Of a DNA stretch of 64,000 nt, positions 1 to 9,561 are shown piece after piece. The notes beneath the pieces are model-generated. The model saw only the letters and a program-made list of their open reading frames with translations. It was not told the origin of the DNA and searched no databases. Position 1 is the stretch's first letter; each line of letters begins with the position of its first letter. The DNA is from Klenkia marina. GTDB lineage: Bacteria > Actinomycetota > Actinomycetes > Mycobacteriales > Geodermatophilaceae. Where the stretch lies: contig NZ_FMUH01000002.1 in assembly GCF_900101025.1 (NCBI RefSeq), positions 806,001-870,000 of the forward strand. The letters are read 5' to 3'. The position numbers and the translations under genes are program-made.

Positions 1-2
1 CC

Positions 3-821
3 ACCGATACCGGTGGCGGGCTCGTCCGCGTCCGGCTGGGCATCGCCTACGACGGCACCGACCTGCACGGCTGGGCGCGCCAACCCTCCCAGCGCACCGT
101 GCAGGGCGACCTGGAGCTGGCGCTGGCGACCGTGCTGCGCCACGACGTCGACCTCACCGTGGCGGGGCGCACCGACGCCGGGGTGCACGCGACCGGTCAG
201 GTGGCCCACCTCGACCTCCCGGCAGCCCTGTGGGCCCAGCACGAGGCGAAGCTGCTGCGACGACTGCGGGGCGTGCTGCCCGGCGACGTCGCGGTGACCT
301 CCGCTGCCCTCGCGCCGGCCGGGTTCGACGCACGGTTCGCCGCCCTGGCCCGGCACTACGCCTACCGGTTGACCGACGCCGTGGCCGGCCCGCCGCCGCT
401 GCGCCGCCTGGACACCGTCGGGTGGCCCCGGACCCTGGACGTCCCCGCGATGCGGGTGGCCGCGGCCCTGCTGCTGGGCCAGCACGACTTCGCCGCCTTC
501 TGCCGGCGACGCGAGGGGGCCACCACCATCCGGGTGCTGCAGGCCCTGGACGTGGTCCTTGACGGAGACCTGGTGACCGTGTCGGCGTCGGCCGACGCGT
601 TCTGCCACTCGATGGTGCGCAGTCTGGTGGGCGCCCTGCTCGCGGTCGGCGAGGGCCGGCGTCCCCCGGACTGGCCGGCCGCGCTGCTCGCCCGCACCAG
701 CCGCGCCGACGAGGTGCCCGTCGCCCCGGCCGGCGGCCTCACGCTCCTGGCGGTCGACTACCCGCCCGACGACCAGCTGGCCGCCCGCACCGAGGTCACC
801 CGGGCCCGCCGCGACGCCTGA
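3..821 (+). CDS. truA: tRNA pseudouridine(38-40) synthase TruA (5'-truncated by window)
   Basis: TruA isomerises uridines 38-40 of the tRNA anticodon arm to pseudouridine. The reading frame is open from base 3 with no in-frame start codon before recognisable TruA sequence ([15 protein letters not shown]), so the true start lies upstream of the window. The catalytic aspartate sits in GRTDAGVHA, and the family motif with FCHSMVR is present near the C-terminus. The roughly 270 visible residues are close to the full family length. In many actinobacteria truA follows rplQ and precedes rplM directly. Here about 6.4 kb of other genes lie between truA and rplM. Confidence 0.96.
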   Translation, partial: TDTGGGLVRVRLGIAYDGTDLHGWARQPSQRTVQGDLELALATVLRHDVDLTVAGRTDAGVHATGQVAHLDLPAALWAQHEAKLLRRLRGVLPGDVAVTSAALAPAGFDARFAALARHYAYRLTDAVAGPPPLRRLDTVGWPRTLDVPAMRVAAALLLGQHDFAAFCRRREGATTIRVLQALDVVLDGDLVTVSASADAFCHSMVRSLVGALLAVGEGRRPPDWPAALLARTSRADEVPVAPAGGLTLLAVDYPPDDQLAARTEVTRARRDA

Positions 822-874
822 AGCCGGGGCCGACGCACGCGCGCACGTCGCGACGAACGGACGGCGCGGGCCGG

Positions 875-1540
875 TCAGCCGACCGCGGCGACCGCCTCGC
901 GCACCGGGGTGTCCCCGCCGGTCAGTTCGAGCACCGACCCGGGGTGCGGGTCGTCGAGCAGCGCCACCAGCACGGCGGCGACGTCGTCCCGGCTGATCTC
1001 GCCGCGCTCGACGGAGGCGGCCAGGCGCACGGTGCCCGTGCCCGGGTCGTCGGTGAGGGAGACCGGCCGCAGGACGGTGGTGTCCAGGCCCGGCCGGGGC
1101 AGCACGTCCTGCTCGGCGGCGAGCTTCGCGCGCAGGTAGGCGACGAACACCTCGTCGACGCCCTCGGGCGTCGCGCCGTCGGCGACCGCGTCGACGCCGT
1201 AGGAGGACAGCAGGACGTACCGGCGGACCCCGGCTGCCTCGGCCGCGTCGGCGAGGAGGACGGCCGCGCCGCGGTCGACGGAGTCCTTGCGGGCGATGCC
1301 GCTGCCGGGACCGCCGCCGGCGGCGAACACCACGGCGTCGGCGCCGCGGACGACGTCTGCGACCTGCTGGACCGACGCCTGCTCGAGGTCCAGCACGGCC
1401 GGTGCGCCGCCGTCGTCCTCGACGTCGGCCCGGTGGTCGGGGTTGCGGACGACACCGGTGACGGTGTCCCCGCGGGCGGCGAGCAGGCGAGTGAGGCGGC
1501 GGGCGATCTGGCCGTGGGCTCCGGCGACGACGACATGCAT
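875..1540 (-). CDS. NAD(P)-binding Rossmann protein (atypical SDR / NmrA-like)
   Basis: A 221-residue protein that starts with a dinucleotide-binding glycine motif ([14 protein letters not shown]) and continues with the alternating beta-alpha pattern of an atypical short-chain dehydrogenase. [10 protein letters not shown] segment resembles the Tyr-xxx-Lys active site region, with LLSSYG just upstream in the fold. Related actinobacterial proteins are annotated as SDR-family or NAD(P)H-binding proteins with unknown substrate. It lies 9 bases downstream of the MobA-like gene on the same strand and is probably co-transcribed. Nothing in the sequence assigns a substrate. Confidence 0.85.
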   Translation of the reverse strand: MHVVVAGAHGQIARRLTRLLAARGDTVTGVVRNPDHRADVEDDGGAPAVLDLEQASVQQVADVVRGADAVVFAAGGGPGSGIARKDSVDRGAAVLLADAAEAAGVRRYVLLSSYGVDAVADGATPEGVDEVFVAYLRAKLAAEQDVLPRPGLDTTVLRPVSLTDDPGTGTVRLAASVERGEISRDDVAAVLVALLDDPHPGSVLELTGGDTPVREAVAAVG

Positions 1541-1549
1541 GCCGGTCGA

Positions 1550-2173
1550 CTACCCGGTCGGGTGCGGCGGCACTCCCACCGCGGCGCGGGCACGGTCCAG
1601 GTCGGCGGGGCTGTCGCAGTCGGTCCACGGGGTGGGCCGACCCTCGGGGACCGGTGGCCGGTGCCGGCGCACCTGCAGGCCGTCCAGCACCGCCCGCAGC
1701 GACCTGGGTGCCGGTGCGGCGTCGGCCGGCCCGGCGAGTCGGCGCCGCAGTGCGGCCGTGCGCCAGGCGCCGAGCAGGTACTGGTCGCGGCCGGTGGCGT
1801 CGACCACGAGCACGCCGTCGGCCGCGGGGTGGGCCCGCAGGTCGGCGACCAGGTCGGCGACCAGATCGGTGGTCAGGAAGGGCAGGTCGGCGGCCAGCAC
1901 GACCACCAGGTCGGCGTCCACGGCGTCCAGGCCCGCGCGCAGGGCCGGTACCGGTCCGCCACCGGGCGGGTCCTCCCGCACCACGACCACGTCGCCCGGC
2001 ACCGGCTGCGGCGGCCCGACGACCACGCGTGGGTGGGCGTCGGGCACCGCGGCCAGCACCGCCGCCAGCATCGACCGACCGCCCACGACCAGCTGCGGCT
2101 TCGCCCCGCCGCCCATGCGGGCCGCGCGGCCACCGGCGAGGACGACCGCGGCGCAGCGGAGGGGGGCGGGCAC
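1550..2173 (-). CDS. mobA: MobA-like NTP transferase (molybdenum cofactor guanylyltransferase)
   Basis: A 207-residue nucleotidyltransferase with the N-terminal signature [17 protein letters not shown], where the glycine-rich loop and lysine bind NTP, and an LAADLPFL segment that matches the metal-binding Asp region. MobA attaches GMP to molybdopterin to give the guanine dinucleotide cofactor. Its position beside fdhD, mog/moaB, moaC and moeA supports a cofactor role, although MobA-like enzymes acting on cytidine (MocA) look similar. The GTG start lies 6 bases downstream of a minus-strand TACGGT box, so the message is probably leaderless. Confidence 0.85.
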   Translation of the reverse strand: MPAPLRCAAVVLAGGRAARMGGGAKPQLVVGGRSMLAAVLAAVPDAHPRVVVGPPQPVPGDVVVVREDPPGGGPVPALRAGLDAVDADLVVVLAADLPFLTTDLVADLVADLRAHPAADGVLVVDATGRDQYLLGAWRTAALRRRLAGPADAAPAPRSLRAVLDGLQVRRHRPPVPEGRPTPWTDCDSPADLDRARAAVGVPPHPTG

Positions 2174-2179
2174 CCCCCG

Positions 2180-2234
2180 ACCGTAGGGCCCCGGCGGGCT
2201 GGACCCGGCGACCGCACCGCGCGGTGCGTACCGT
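2180..2234. promoter_or_regulatory. Divergent leaderless promoters for mobA (-) and fdhD (+)
   Basis: Two TANNNT boxes lie in the 68-base gap. TACGGT on the minus strand (bases 2185 to 2180) is 6 bases before the mobA GTG. TACCGT on the plus strand (2229-2234) is 7 bases before the fdhD GTG. Spacing this short implies transcripts that begin at or next to the start codon. Confidence 0.55.
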
Positions 2235-2241
2235 CGCCCCC

Positions 2242-3114
2242 GTGGGACGAGTCACCGCCCGGACGCCGGTGCTGCGCATCCGGGGCGCGCACCGCAGCAC
2301 CCGACCCGACACCGTGGCCAGCGAGGAACCGCTGGAGATCCGGCTCGACGGCACCCCGCTCGCGGTCACCATGCGGACCCCGGGCCACGACTTCGACCTC
2401 GTGCACGGCTTCCTCGCGACCGAGGGCGTCATCACCTCGCGCGAGGACATCGCCGCCCTGCGCTACTGCGACTCGGTCGACGACGAGGGCCGCAACACCT
2501 ACAACGTGGTCGACGTCGACCTGGCCCCCGGCGTGCCGGTGCCCGACACCGCACTGGACCGGAACTTCTACACCACCAGCTCGTGCGGCGTCTGCGGCAA
2601 GGCCAGCATCGACGCCATCCGCACCCGCTCCCGCTTCGACGTCGCCGCCGACGACGTCCGGGTGGAGCTCGCCACCCTGCTCGCCCTGCCCGACCGGTTG
2701 CGCGCCGCGCAGGAGGTGTTCGAGAAGACCGGTGGGCTGCACGCCGCCGGGCTGTTCACCGCCGACGGCGACCTGGTCGCCCTGCGCGAGGACGTCGGCC
2801 GGCACAACGCGGTCGACAAGGTCGTCGGTGACGCCGTGCGGGCCGGCCGGCTGCCGCTGGCCGGGCACGTGCTCATGGTGAGCGGCCGCACCAGCTTCGA
2901 GCTGACCCAGAAGGCCGCCATGGCCGGCGTCCCCGTGCTGGCCGCGGTCTCGGCGCCGAGCTCGCTGGCGGTCGAGCTGGCCGAGTCGAGCGGGGTGACC
3001 CTGGTGGGGTTCCTGCGCGGCGACGGCTGCAACGTCTACTCAGGCGCCGGGCGGCTGGTGGTCCCCGCCGCGGAGCTGGCTGACCACGTGGGGGAGCAGC
3101 GGGCCCAGCACTGA
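2242..3114 (+). CDS. fdhD: Formate dehydrogenase accessory sulfurtransferase FdhD
   Basis: FdhD transfers sulfur from IscS to the molybdenum cofactor of formate dehydrogenases. The 290-residue product carries the sulfur-relay motif [10 protein letters not shown] (CxxC) and the C-terminal stretches [18 protein letters not shown] and GCNVYSG typical of the family. The GTG at 2242 is chosen because it follows a TACCGT -10 box by 7 bases. The ORF stays open further upstream, but only as an antisense shadow of mobA. Its 3' end overlaps the convergent mog/moaB gene by 75 bases. No formate dehydrogenase is encoded in the window. Confidence 0.96.
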   Translation: MGRVTARTPVLRIRGAHRSTRPDTVASEEPLEIRLDGTPLAVTMRTPGHDFDLVHGFLATEGVITSREDIAALRYCDSVDDEGRNTYNVVDVDLAPGVPVPDTALDRNFYTTSSCGVCGKASIDAIRTRSRFDVAADDVRVELATLLALPDRLRAAQEVFEKTGGLHAAGLFTADGDLVALREDVGRHNAVDKVVGDAVRAGRLPLAGHVLMVSGRTSFELTQKAAMAGVPVLAAVSAPSSLAVELAESSGVTLVGFLRGDGCNVYSGAGRLVVPAAELADHVGEQRAQH

Positions 3115-3539
3115 CAGCCCGTCCCGCACGCCGCCCGTCGAGCCCGGCAGGTTCACCACCAGCGTGCGTCCGGCGGTGCCCGCCAGCCCGCGGGACAGCA
3201 CCGCGGTGGGCACGGTCGGCTGGCCGTACCGGCGGACGGCCTCGGCGATGCCCGGGGCGTCCCGCTCGAGCACGAGGCGGGTGGCCTCGGGGGTGACGTC
3301 GGTGGGGGTGAGGCCGGTGCCGCCGGTGGTCAGCACGACGTCGGCCCCGGAGGCGACGGCCGCCCGCAACGCCGCGGCGAGGACCTCGACGTCGTCCGGG
3401 TGCACGTGCGGACCCTCGACCTCGAACCCCAGCTCGCGCAGGCCGGCGGCCAGCGCCTGACCGGAGCGGTCCTCGTAGACCCCGGCCGAGGCCCGGTTGG
3501 AGGCCGTGACGACGACGGCGCGTGCGCCGGGGGGGAGCG

Positions 3540-3543
<4 letters not shown>
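3040..3543 (-). CDS. MogA/MoaB-family molybdenum cofactor biosynthesis protein
   Basis: A 167-residue MogA/MoaB fold protein that adenylylates molybdopterin before metal insertion. The diagnostic [17 protein letters not shown] segment is present, together with [11 protein letters not shown]. The GTG at 3543 overlaps the moaC stop as GTGA, giving a tight moeA-moaC-mog operon. The last 25 codons are antisense to the end of fdhD. The family alone does not separate MogA from MoaB. Confidence 0.93.
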
Positions 3544-4000
<457 letters not shown>

Positions 4001-4004
<4 letters not shown>

Positions 4005-5242
4005 TGCAGGGCTCCTTCGACGAGCAGGACCTCGACCGGGCTGCCGGCGGGCAGCTCGGTGACGCCCTCGGGGACGACGACGAGGCAGGTGGCGCGGGCC
4101 AGGTGGGCGAGCAGGTGCGAACCGGGCCCGCCGACCAGCTCGACCTCGCCGTCGGCGAACCGGCCGCGCAGGTACTGCCGGCGGCCGGGGGGCGAGGTGA
4201 GCGGACGGGTCAGCCGGGCGGTGGTGCGCAGCCGGTGCGGGTCGGGGATGCCCAGGGCCGCCCGCAGCGCCGGCCGCACGAACACCTCGAACGAGACGAA
4301 CGAGCTGACCGGGTTGCCGGGCAGGGTGACCACCGGGACGCCGTCCACGGTGCCCGAGCCCTGGGGGCCGCCGGGCTGCATCGCGACCTTGACGAACTCG
4401 ACGGTGCCCAGGGCGCCGAGGGCGTCCTTGACGACCTCGTAGGCGCCCATGCTGACCCCGCCGCTGGTGATGAGCAGGTCGGCGTCGGCGAGCTCGGCGC
4501 GGACGGTGGTGAGGAACTGGTCGACGTCGTCGGGCACGAAGTGCAGCGTGCGGGCCGCGCCGCCGGCGGCGTCGACCGCGGCGGCCAGCACCAGCGAGTT
4601 CGACTCGTGGATCTGCCCGGGGCGCAGCGCCTCGCCCGGGGCGACCAGCTCGCTGCCGGTGGACAGCACCAGCACGCGCGGGCGACGGCGCACCAGGACC
4701 CGGGCCCGCCCCACCGAGGCGGCGACCCCGAGCTGCGCCGGCCCGAGCACGGTGCCCGCGGTGAGCGCGGTCGCGCCCTGCGCGATGTCCTCCCCGGAGT
4801 GCCGCAGGTAGCTGCCGGCCGCGGGGGAGGCGGTGATGGTCACCGTCGTGGTCGACCCGTCGGTGTCCTCCACCGGGACGACGACGTCGGCGCCGTCGGG
4901 CACGGGAGCGCCGGTCATGATGCGGTGCACCGTGCCGGGGTCGAGCGGGGGGACGTCGGTGCGACCGGCCGGGACGTCCTCGGCCACGGGCAGCCGCACG
5001 GGGCGGTCGGACGTCGCGGCCCCCACCTCCGCCCAGCGGGCGGCGTACCCGTCCATCGCCGAGTTGGTGAACACCGGCAGCGGGACGGCGGCGGTGACGT
5101 CCTCGGCCAGCACCCGGCCCACGGCGTCCACCAGCGGCACCTCCTCGGTGCCGGGGGAGCAGTCGGCCAGCAGGGCGCGGACGGCGGCCCGGTGCTCCTC
5201 GACCGTGCGGCGGTGGTCGGTGGCGGTGGTCACGTCACCCAT
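4001..5242 (-). CDS. moeA: Molybdopterin molybdenumtransferase MoeA
   Basis: MoeA inserts molybdate into adenylylated molybdopterin. Family motifs include SAMDGYA, GAPVPDGADVVVPVE, STGSELV, TSGGVSMG and LPGNPVSSFV, in the expected order of domains III, I, II and IV. The ATG at 5242 gives 413 residues, the usual length. The frame continues upstream but only as antisense to the carbonic anhydrase. It is the first gene of the moeA-moaC-mog operon. Its promoter probably lies in the 100-base gap shared with the divergent carbonic anhydrase gene. Confidence 0.96.
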
Positions 5243-5283
5243 CCTGACCGATGCCCGGTTGCGCGGGTCGCGGCGGGCGCGGC

Positions 5284-5289
5284 TAACTT
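5284..5289 (+). promoter_or_regulatory. Candidate -10 box for the carbonic anhydrase gene
   Basis: TAACTT fits the actinobacterial TANNNT -10 pattern. It lies about 50 bases before the GTG at 5343, which leaves room for a leader carrying the purine-rich GAGGGG ribosome-binding site near 5334. No convincing -35 element is seen. Confidence 0.4.
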
Positions 5290-5342
5290 GCTCCGGTACA
5301 GGGCCGCGTGCAGGCGGCGAGGTACGCAGCCGAGGGGTCCAC

Positions 5343-5828
5343 GTGTCCGAGACCGACCGCATGCTGACCGCGAACGCCGAATGGGCGGAGCGTTTCCCGG
5401 GGTCGCGCCCGGTCGCCCCGGCGCGGCACGTCGCCGTCGTCGCGTGCATGGACTCCCGCATGCCGCTGTTCCCGCTGCTGGGCCTCGAGGTCGGCGACGC
5501 CCACGTGATCCGCAACGCCGGTGGGGTCATCACCGAGGACACCCTCCGCTCGCTGACGATCTCGCAGCACCTGCTCGGCACCCGGGAGACGGTCCTGGTG
5601 CACCACACCGACTGCGGCCTGCAGAAGACCGACGACCGGGGGCTGGCCGACCTGGTCCAGGAGGCCACCGGCCACCGGCCGCCGTGGACCGGGCGCACGT
5701 TCACCGACGTCGACACCGACGTCCGGGAGTCCCTCGCCGTCGTGCGGACCACCCCCTACCTGGCCTCGCACGAGGTCCGCGGCTTCGTCTACGACGTCGA
5801 CACCGGGCTGCTCCGCGAGGTCGTGTGA
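5343..5828 (+). CDS. Beta-class carbonic anhydrase
   Basis: A 161-residue beta-carbonic anhydrase that hydrates CO2 to bicarbonate in the cytoplasm. Zinc ligands are visible as Cys35 in ACMDSRM, with the Asp37-Arg39 dyad, and His88 and Cys91 in HHTDCG. The length and motif layout match the short mycobacterial enzyme Rv1284. GTG 5343 is chosen because GAGGGG lies at a suitable distance and the conserved sequence begins soon after. It is divergent from moeA. Confidence 0.94.
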   Translation: MSETDRMLTANAEWAERFPGSRPVAPARHVAVVACMDSRMPLFPLLGLEVGDAHVIRNAGGVITEDTLRSLTISQHLLGTRETVLVHHTDCGLQKTDDRGLADLVQEATGHRPPWTGRTFTDVDTDVRESLAVVRTTPYLASHEVRGFVYDVDTGLLREVV

Positions 5829-5832
5829 GCCC

Positions 5833-5838
5833 TAGGCT
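5833..5838 (+). promoter_or_regulatory. -10 box for the lipoprotein gene
   Basis: TAGGCT lies 6 bases before the GTG at 5845 and directly abuts an upstream in-frame GTG at 5839. A transcript from this box would start at about 5845, which favours that codon as a leaderless start. Confidence 0.5.
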
Positions 5839-5844
5839 GTGCCG

Positions 5845-7113
5845 GTGCTGAGCGCCCGTCGAGCCCGTCCGCCCCGCACCTCCGCGCACGCCCGGGGGGT
5901 CGTCGGTGCCGTGGCCGCCGCCGTCCTGCTGGCCGGGTGCACCAGCACGGTCGAGGGCACGGCCAGCCCGGCCCGCACCAGCGGGGCCCCTGACCCGTCG
6001 TCGTCCTCGGCGCCGAGCACCTCGGCCGCGCCGACCGGTGACGTCACCCCCGCGCCGCAGATCGGGCCGGGCACCGGGGCGGAGGCCCGGCGGATCGCCG
6101 CGGTCACCTCGCTGCCGCAGACCGTGCGGCCCGACCGCACCGGCTCGTGCTTCCCCACCGGCCCGTTCGGCTCGGCCAGCGGCGTCGACGCCCTGTACTT
6201 CGGCGACGGCCGCGTCGAGCAGGAGCTCGACCGGTGGGGGTTCGTCGCCGGCTGGGGCACGTGTGGCCAGGACGCGGCGAACAACGGCACGCTCGTGCTG
6301 GTCGCCGAGATGTCCGACCCCGACTCCGCGGCCGCCGCGGCCGAGGCGCTGACGGCCATCTCGCTGGACTACGGCAGCGGTGACCAGGAGCCCGTCGACC
6401 TGCCCGCCCTCGGGGCCAGCGGTGCGCTGCGCACCGGGGGGTCGGACTCGGCCGGCTCGCCCACCGACACCGTCGACGTCTGGGTGCCCACCGGCCGCAT
6501 GCTGGTCTACACCTACCTCGACGCCCCGTCGGGCACGGCGCCGGACCTCGTGGTCGCGCAGGTGCAGGACCAGTTGGCGCTCCTGCAGGGCTTCCAGCCC
6601 ACCCCGCAGGCCCAGGTGCCCGACCTGCCCACCGACCCGCTGGGGCTGGGCCCGTTCGCGCTCACCACCCCGGGTGACCCGACCCGGTTCACCGGGTCCT
6701 ACGACCTCGAGGGCTACCTGCGGCTGGCCATCGACCCCACGGTCGAGCGCACCCTGCTCACCGGCAACGGGTTCGGCGGCGCCTTCTACCGCACGACCTA
6801 CGACGAGGACGCGCAGCTGGACTACGCGGTGTCGCTCTACACCTTCCCGACGTCGGCGCAGACCAACGCGGTGTACACCGGGTTCGCCCAGCTCGAGGCC
6901 ACGGCGTTCGGCGGCACCCCGTTCGTGCTCCCGGCCATCCCCGAGGCGCCCTGCTTCGTGTTCGAGAACGCCCCGGGCAACTTCGCCCAGCGCTGCTACG
7001 TCGGCTACGGCAGCTACCTGGCCAGCCTGGACATCCAGAGCCTGGACGCCGCCGACGACTACACCCAGATGAACGCGCTGCTGCCGCAGCAGCGGGACCT
7101 CATCGACGGCTGA
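5845..7113 (+). CDS. Secreted lipoprotein of unknown function (possibly DUF7373-like)
   Basis: A 422-residue predicted lipoprotein. A basic N-terminus (RRARPPR) is followed by a hydrophobic stretch ending in the lipobox LLAGC, so Cys32 would be lipidated. A Ser/Pro/Thr-rich linker covers roughly residues 40-75. Two similar halves follow. Each contains aromatic-rich segments such as [15 protein letters not shown] and [14 protein letters not shown]. The layout resembles actinobacterial lipoproteins grouped as DUF7373, but that match is from memory and uncertain. It probably sits on the outer face of the cytoplasmic membrane. GTG 5845 is preferred over 5839 because of the adjacent -10 box. Confidence 0.8.
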   Translation: MLSARRARPPRTSAHARGVVGAVAAAVLLAGCTSTVEGTASPARTSGAPDPSSSSAPSTSAAPTGDVTPAPQIGPGTGAEARRIAAVTSLPQTVRPDRTGSCFPTGPFGSASGVDALYFGDGRVEQELDRWGFVAGWGTCGQDAANNGTLVLVAEMSDPDSAAAAAEALTAISLDYGSGDQEPVDLPALGASGALRTGGSDSAGSPTDTVDVWVPTGRMLVYTYLDAPSGTAPDLVVAQVQDQLALLQGFQPTPQAQVPDLPTDPLGLGPFALTTPGDPTRFTGSYDLEGYLRLAIDPTVERTLLTGNGFGGAFYRTTYDEDAQLDYAVSLYTFPTSAQTNAVYTGFAQLEATAFGGTPFVLPAIPEAPCFVFENAPGNFAQRCYVGYGSYLASLDIQSLDAADDYTQMNALLPQQRDLIDG

Positions 7114-7141
7114 CCGGGACGTCCGGCACGGCTGGTATCGT
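7110..7141 (+). promoter_or_regulatory. Candidate rplM promoter
   Basis: CTGACC at 7110-7115 and TGGTAT at 7133-7138 (or TATCGT at 7136-7141) form a plausible -35/-10 pair with 17-20 bases between them, overlapping the end of the lipoprotein gene. This would give an rplM leader of about 100 bases. Confidence 0.4.
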
Positions 7142-7162
7142 CGTCGATCGGCGTGCGTGGCC

Positions 7163-7223
7163 TGGCTGGTGCTCGCACGTGCGCGTTCCGTCCCCCGTGC
7201 TCGGTGGGGCGAACCACCAGCCA
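7163..7223 (+). promoter_or_regulatory. Hairpin in the rplM 5' leader
   Basis: TGGCTGGTG (7163-7171) is perfectly complementary to CACCAGCCA (7215-7223), enclosing a loop of about 43 bases that itself contains CGCACGTGCG. The structure ends 26 bases before the rplM start. L13 operons in several bacteria carry autoregulatory leaders. Whether this is one is inference. Confidence 0.4.
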
Positions 7224-7249
7224 TCCCGACGACGAGGAAGTGGGCCCCC

Positions 7250-7693
7250 GTGCGCACCTACACCCCCAAGCCCGGTGACATCACCCGGGCCTGGCACGTC
7301 ATCGACGCCACCGACGTGGTGCTCGGTCGACTGGCCAGCCAGACCGCGCAGCTCCTGCGCGGCAAGCACAAGCCGCAGTTCGCCCCGCACATCGACGCCG
7401 GCGACTTCGTCGTCGTCATCAACGCGGGCAAGGTGGCCCTCACCGGCTCCAAGCGCGACGCCAAGACCGCCTACCGCCACTCGGGCTTCCCGGGCGGTCT
7501 CACGGCGATCAACGTCGGCGACGAGATCCAGACCCGCCCCGACCGCGTGATCGAGCGGGCCGTCAAGGGGATGCTGCCGCACAACTCCCTGGGCCGGCAG
7601 ATGCTCTCCAAGCTCAAGGTGTACGCCGGGCCCGAGCACCCGCACGCCGCCCAGCAGCCCCAGACCTTCGAGATCAAGCAGGTGTCCCAGTGA
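7250..7693 (+). CDS. rplM: 50S ribosomal protein L13
   Basis: The 147-residue product has the full L13 sequence, including [17 protein letters not shown] near the N-terminus, GDFVVVINA and the C-terminal [18 protein letters not shown]13 binds 23S rRNA early in large-subunit assembly. GTG 7250 gives the normal length, as in mycobacterial L13. The stop overlaps the rpsI start as GTGA, and the two form the universal rplM-rpsI operon. Confidence 0.98.
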   Translation: MRTYTPKPGDITRAWHVIDATDVVLGRLASQTAQLLRGKHKPQFAPHIDAGDFVVVINAGKVALTGSKRDAKTAYRHSGFPGGLTAINVGDEIQTRPDRVIERAVKGMLPHNSLGRQMLSKLKVYAGPEHPHAAQQPQTFEIKQVSQ

Positions 7694-8121
7694 CCTCCCC
7701 GATGACGGCGCCCCAGACCGTGACCGACGCCGACGGCCGCCCGATCCAGACCGTCGGTCGCCGCAAGGAGGCCATCGTCCGGGTGCGCCTGCTCCCCGGC
7801 ACCGGTCAGTTCAAGCTCAACGGCCGGACCATCGAGGAATACTTCCCGAACAAGGTCCACCAGCAGCTCATCCGTGAGCCCTTCACCATCCTGGAGAAGG
7901 GCGAGCAGTACGACGTCGTCGCCATCCTCGGTGGCGGCGGTGTCTCGGGCCAGGCCGGTGCCCTGCGCCTGGCCATCGCCCGTGCGCTGATCGAGGTCGA
8001 GCCCGAGGACCGCCCGGCCCTCAAGCGCGCCGGCTTCCTGACCCGCGACCCGCGCGTCATCGAGCGCAAGAAGTACGGCCTGAAGAAGGCCCGCAAGGCC
8101 CCCCAGTACTCCAAGCGCTGA
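7690..8121 (+). CDS. rpsI: 30S ribosomal protein S9
   Basis: The 143-residue product has the S9 signature ([12 protein letters not shown] near the N-terminus, [20 protein letters not shown] in the middle) and the basic C-terminal tail ending KAPQYSKR that reaches the P-site tRNA. GTG 7690 overlaps the rplM stop. An internal ATG at 7702 is a possible alternative. glmM follows 11 bases later. Confidence 0.98.
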   Translation: MTSPMTAPQTVTDADGRPIQTVGRRKEAIVRVRLLPGTGQFKLNGRTIEEYFPNKVHQQLIREPFTILEKGEQYDVVAILGGGGVSGQAGALRLAIARALIEVEPEDRPALKRAGFLTRDPRVIERKKYGLKKARKAPQYSKR

Positions 8122-8132
8122 CGGGGTCGGCC

Positions 8133-9476
8133 GTGGGTCGCCTGTTCGGCACCGACGGCGTCCGGGGTCTGGCCAACGCCGACCTCACGCCGGAGCTCGC
8201 CCTGGCCGTGGCCCGGGCGGCTGCCGGTGTGCTCGCCGACCGCGACGGGACCTCGCGTCCCGTCGCGGTCGTCGGGCGTGACCCCCGCGCGAGCGGGGAG
8301 ATGCTGGAGGCCGCGGTCGTCGCCGGCCTCACCAGCGCCGGGGCGCAGGTGCTGCGCGTCGGGGTGCTGCCCACCCCGGCGGTCGCCCACCTCACCGCCG
8401 CGCTGGACGCCGACCTGGGCGTCATGCTGTCGGCCAGCCACAACCCGATGCCCGACAACGGCATCAAGCTCTTCTCCCGCGGCGGGCACAAGCTGCCCGA
8501 CGTGGTCGAGGCCGCCGTCGAGCGGGCGGTCACCGCCGGCACCGGCACCGGCGCGCACCGGCCCACCGGGGCCGGCGTCGGCCGGGTGCTCGACCTCCCG
8601 GACGCCGGGGCCCGCTACGTCGACCACCTGCTGGCCGCCGTGCCTGCCCCGCTCGCCGGGGTCACCGTCGTCGTGGACTGCGCGCACGGGGCGGCCAGTG
8701 CGCTGGCGCCCGAGGTCTACCGCCGCGCCGGGGCCACCGTGCACGTCATCGGCGCCGAGCCCGACGGCTGGAACATCAACGACGGCGTCGGCTCCACCCA
8801 CCTGGGGCCGGTGCAGGCCGCCGTCCGCGAGACCGGCGCCGACCTCGGCCTGGCCCACGACGGCGACGCCGACCGCTGCCTGGCCGTCACCGCCGCCGGC
8901 GACGTCGTCGACGGCGACGCGATCCTCGCGGTGTGCGCGCTCGCGCTGCACGAGACCGGCGCGCTCACCGGCGACACGGTCGTGGCCACGGTGATGAGCA
9001 ACCTGGGCTTCCACCACACCATGCGCGAGGCCGGCATCGCCGTGACCACCACGGCCGTCGGCGACCGCTACGTGCTCGAGGCACTGCGCACCGGCGAGCT
9101 GTCGCTGGGCGGCGAGCAGAGCGGGCACCTGGTGTTCCTCGACCACGCCACCACCGGCGACGGCCTGCTGACAGGGCTCATGCTGATGGCGCGCATGGCC
9201 ACCACCGGCTCCTCGTTGGCCGACCTCGCCGGTGTCGTGCGCCGGCTGCCCCAGGTTCTGGTCAACGTGCCGGTCGCCGACCGCATCGCGGTCAGCGAGA
9301 GCGACGACGTCGCCCGCGCGGTGAACGCGGTCGAGGAGGAGCTCGGCGAGACCGGCCGGGTGCTGCTGCGCCCCTCGGGCACCGAGCAGCTCGTGCGGGT
9401 GATGGTCGAGGCCCCCACGCAGGAGCAGGCCGACACCGTCGCCCACCGGCTGGCCGAGGTCGTCGCGTCGGTCTGA
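8133..9476 (+). CDS. glmM: Phosphoglucosamine mutase
   Basis: GlmM isomerises glucosamine-6-phosphate to glucosamine-1-phosphate for UDP-GlcNAc and peptidoglycan. The 447-residue protein starts [11 protein letters not shown]. It has the phosphoserine loop [12 protein letters not shown], the metal-binding loop DGDADR, the sugar loop GGEQSGH and the phosphate loop [11 protein letters not shown]. It lies 11 bases after rpsI and is probably co-transcribed. glmS, which makes its substrate, is next. Confidence 0.97.
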   Translation: MGRLFGTDGVRGLANADLTPELALAVARAAAGVLADRDGTSRPVAVVGRDPRASGEMLEAAVVAGLTSAGAQVLRVGVLPTPAVAHLTAALDADLGVMLSASHNPMPDNGIKLFSRGGHKLPDVVEAAVERAVTAGTGTGAHRPTGAGVGRVLDLPDAGARYVDHLLAAVPAPLAGVTVVVDCAHGAASALAPEVYRRAGATVHVIGAEPDGWNINDGVGSTHLGPVQAAVRETGADLGLAHDGDADRCLAVTAAGDVVDGDAILAVCALALHETGALTGDTVVATVMSNLGFHHTMREAGIAVTTTAVGDRYVLEALRTGELSLGGEQSGHLVFLDHATTGDGLLTGLMLMARMATTGSSLADLAGVVRRLPQVLVNVPVADRIAVSESDDVARAVNAVEEELGETGRVLLRPSGTEQLVRVMVEAPTQEQADTVAHRLAEVVASV

Positions 9477-9547
9477 GGGCTCCGCGCAGCTCGCCGCGTA
9501 GGGGCACGGCCACCGCCGCGTGCCGACGGGCGCCCCCTCGTCCCCGG

Positions 9548-9553
9548 TAGCCT
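9548..9553 (+). promoter_or_regulatory. -10 box for glmS
   Basis: TAGCCT lies 8 bases before the glmS ATG at 9562 in the 85-base gap after glmM, which suggests an extra leaderless promoter inside the cluster. Confidence 0.5.
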
Positions 9554-9561
9554 CGGTGCCC

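Noticed and set aside
13..297. A separate ORF starting with GTG at 13
   Set aside because: It is in a different frame from TruA, whose conserved catalytic region covers the same bases.
944..2881. 645-codon plus-strand frame over mobA and the NAD-binding gene
   Set aside because: It overlaps three conserved genes in other frames and encodes low-complexity Arg/Gly/Ala sequence.
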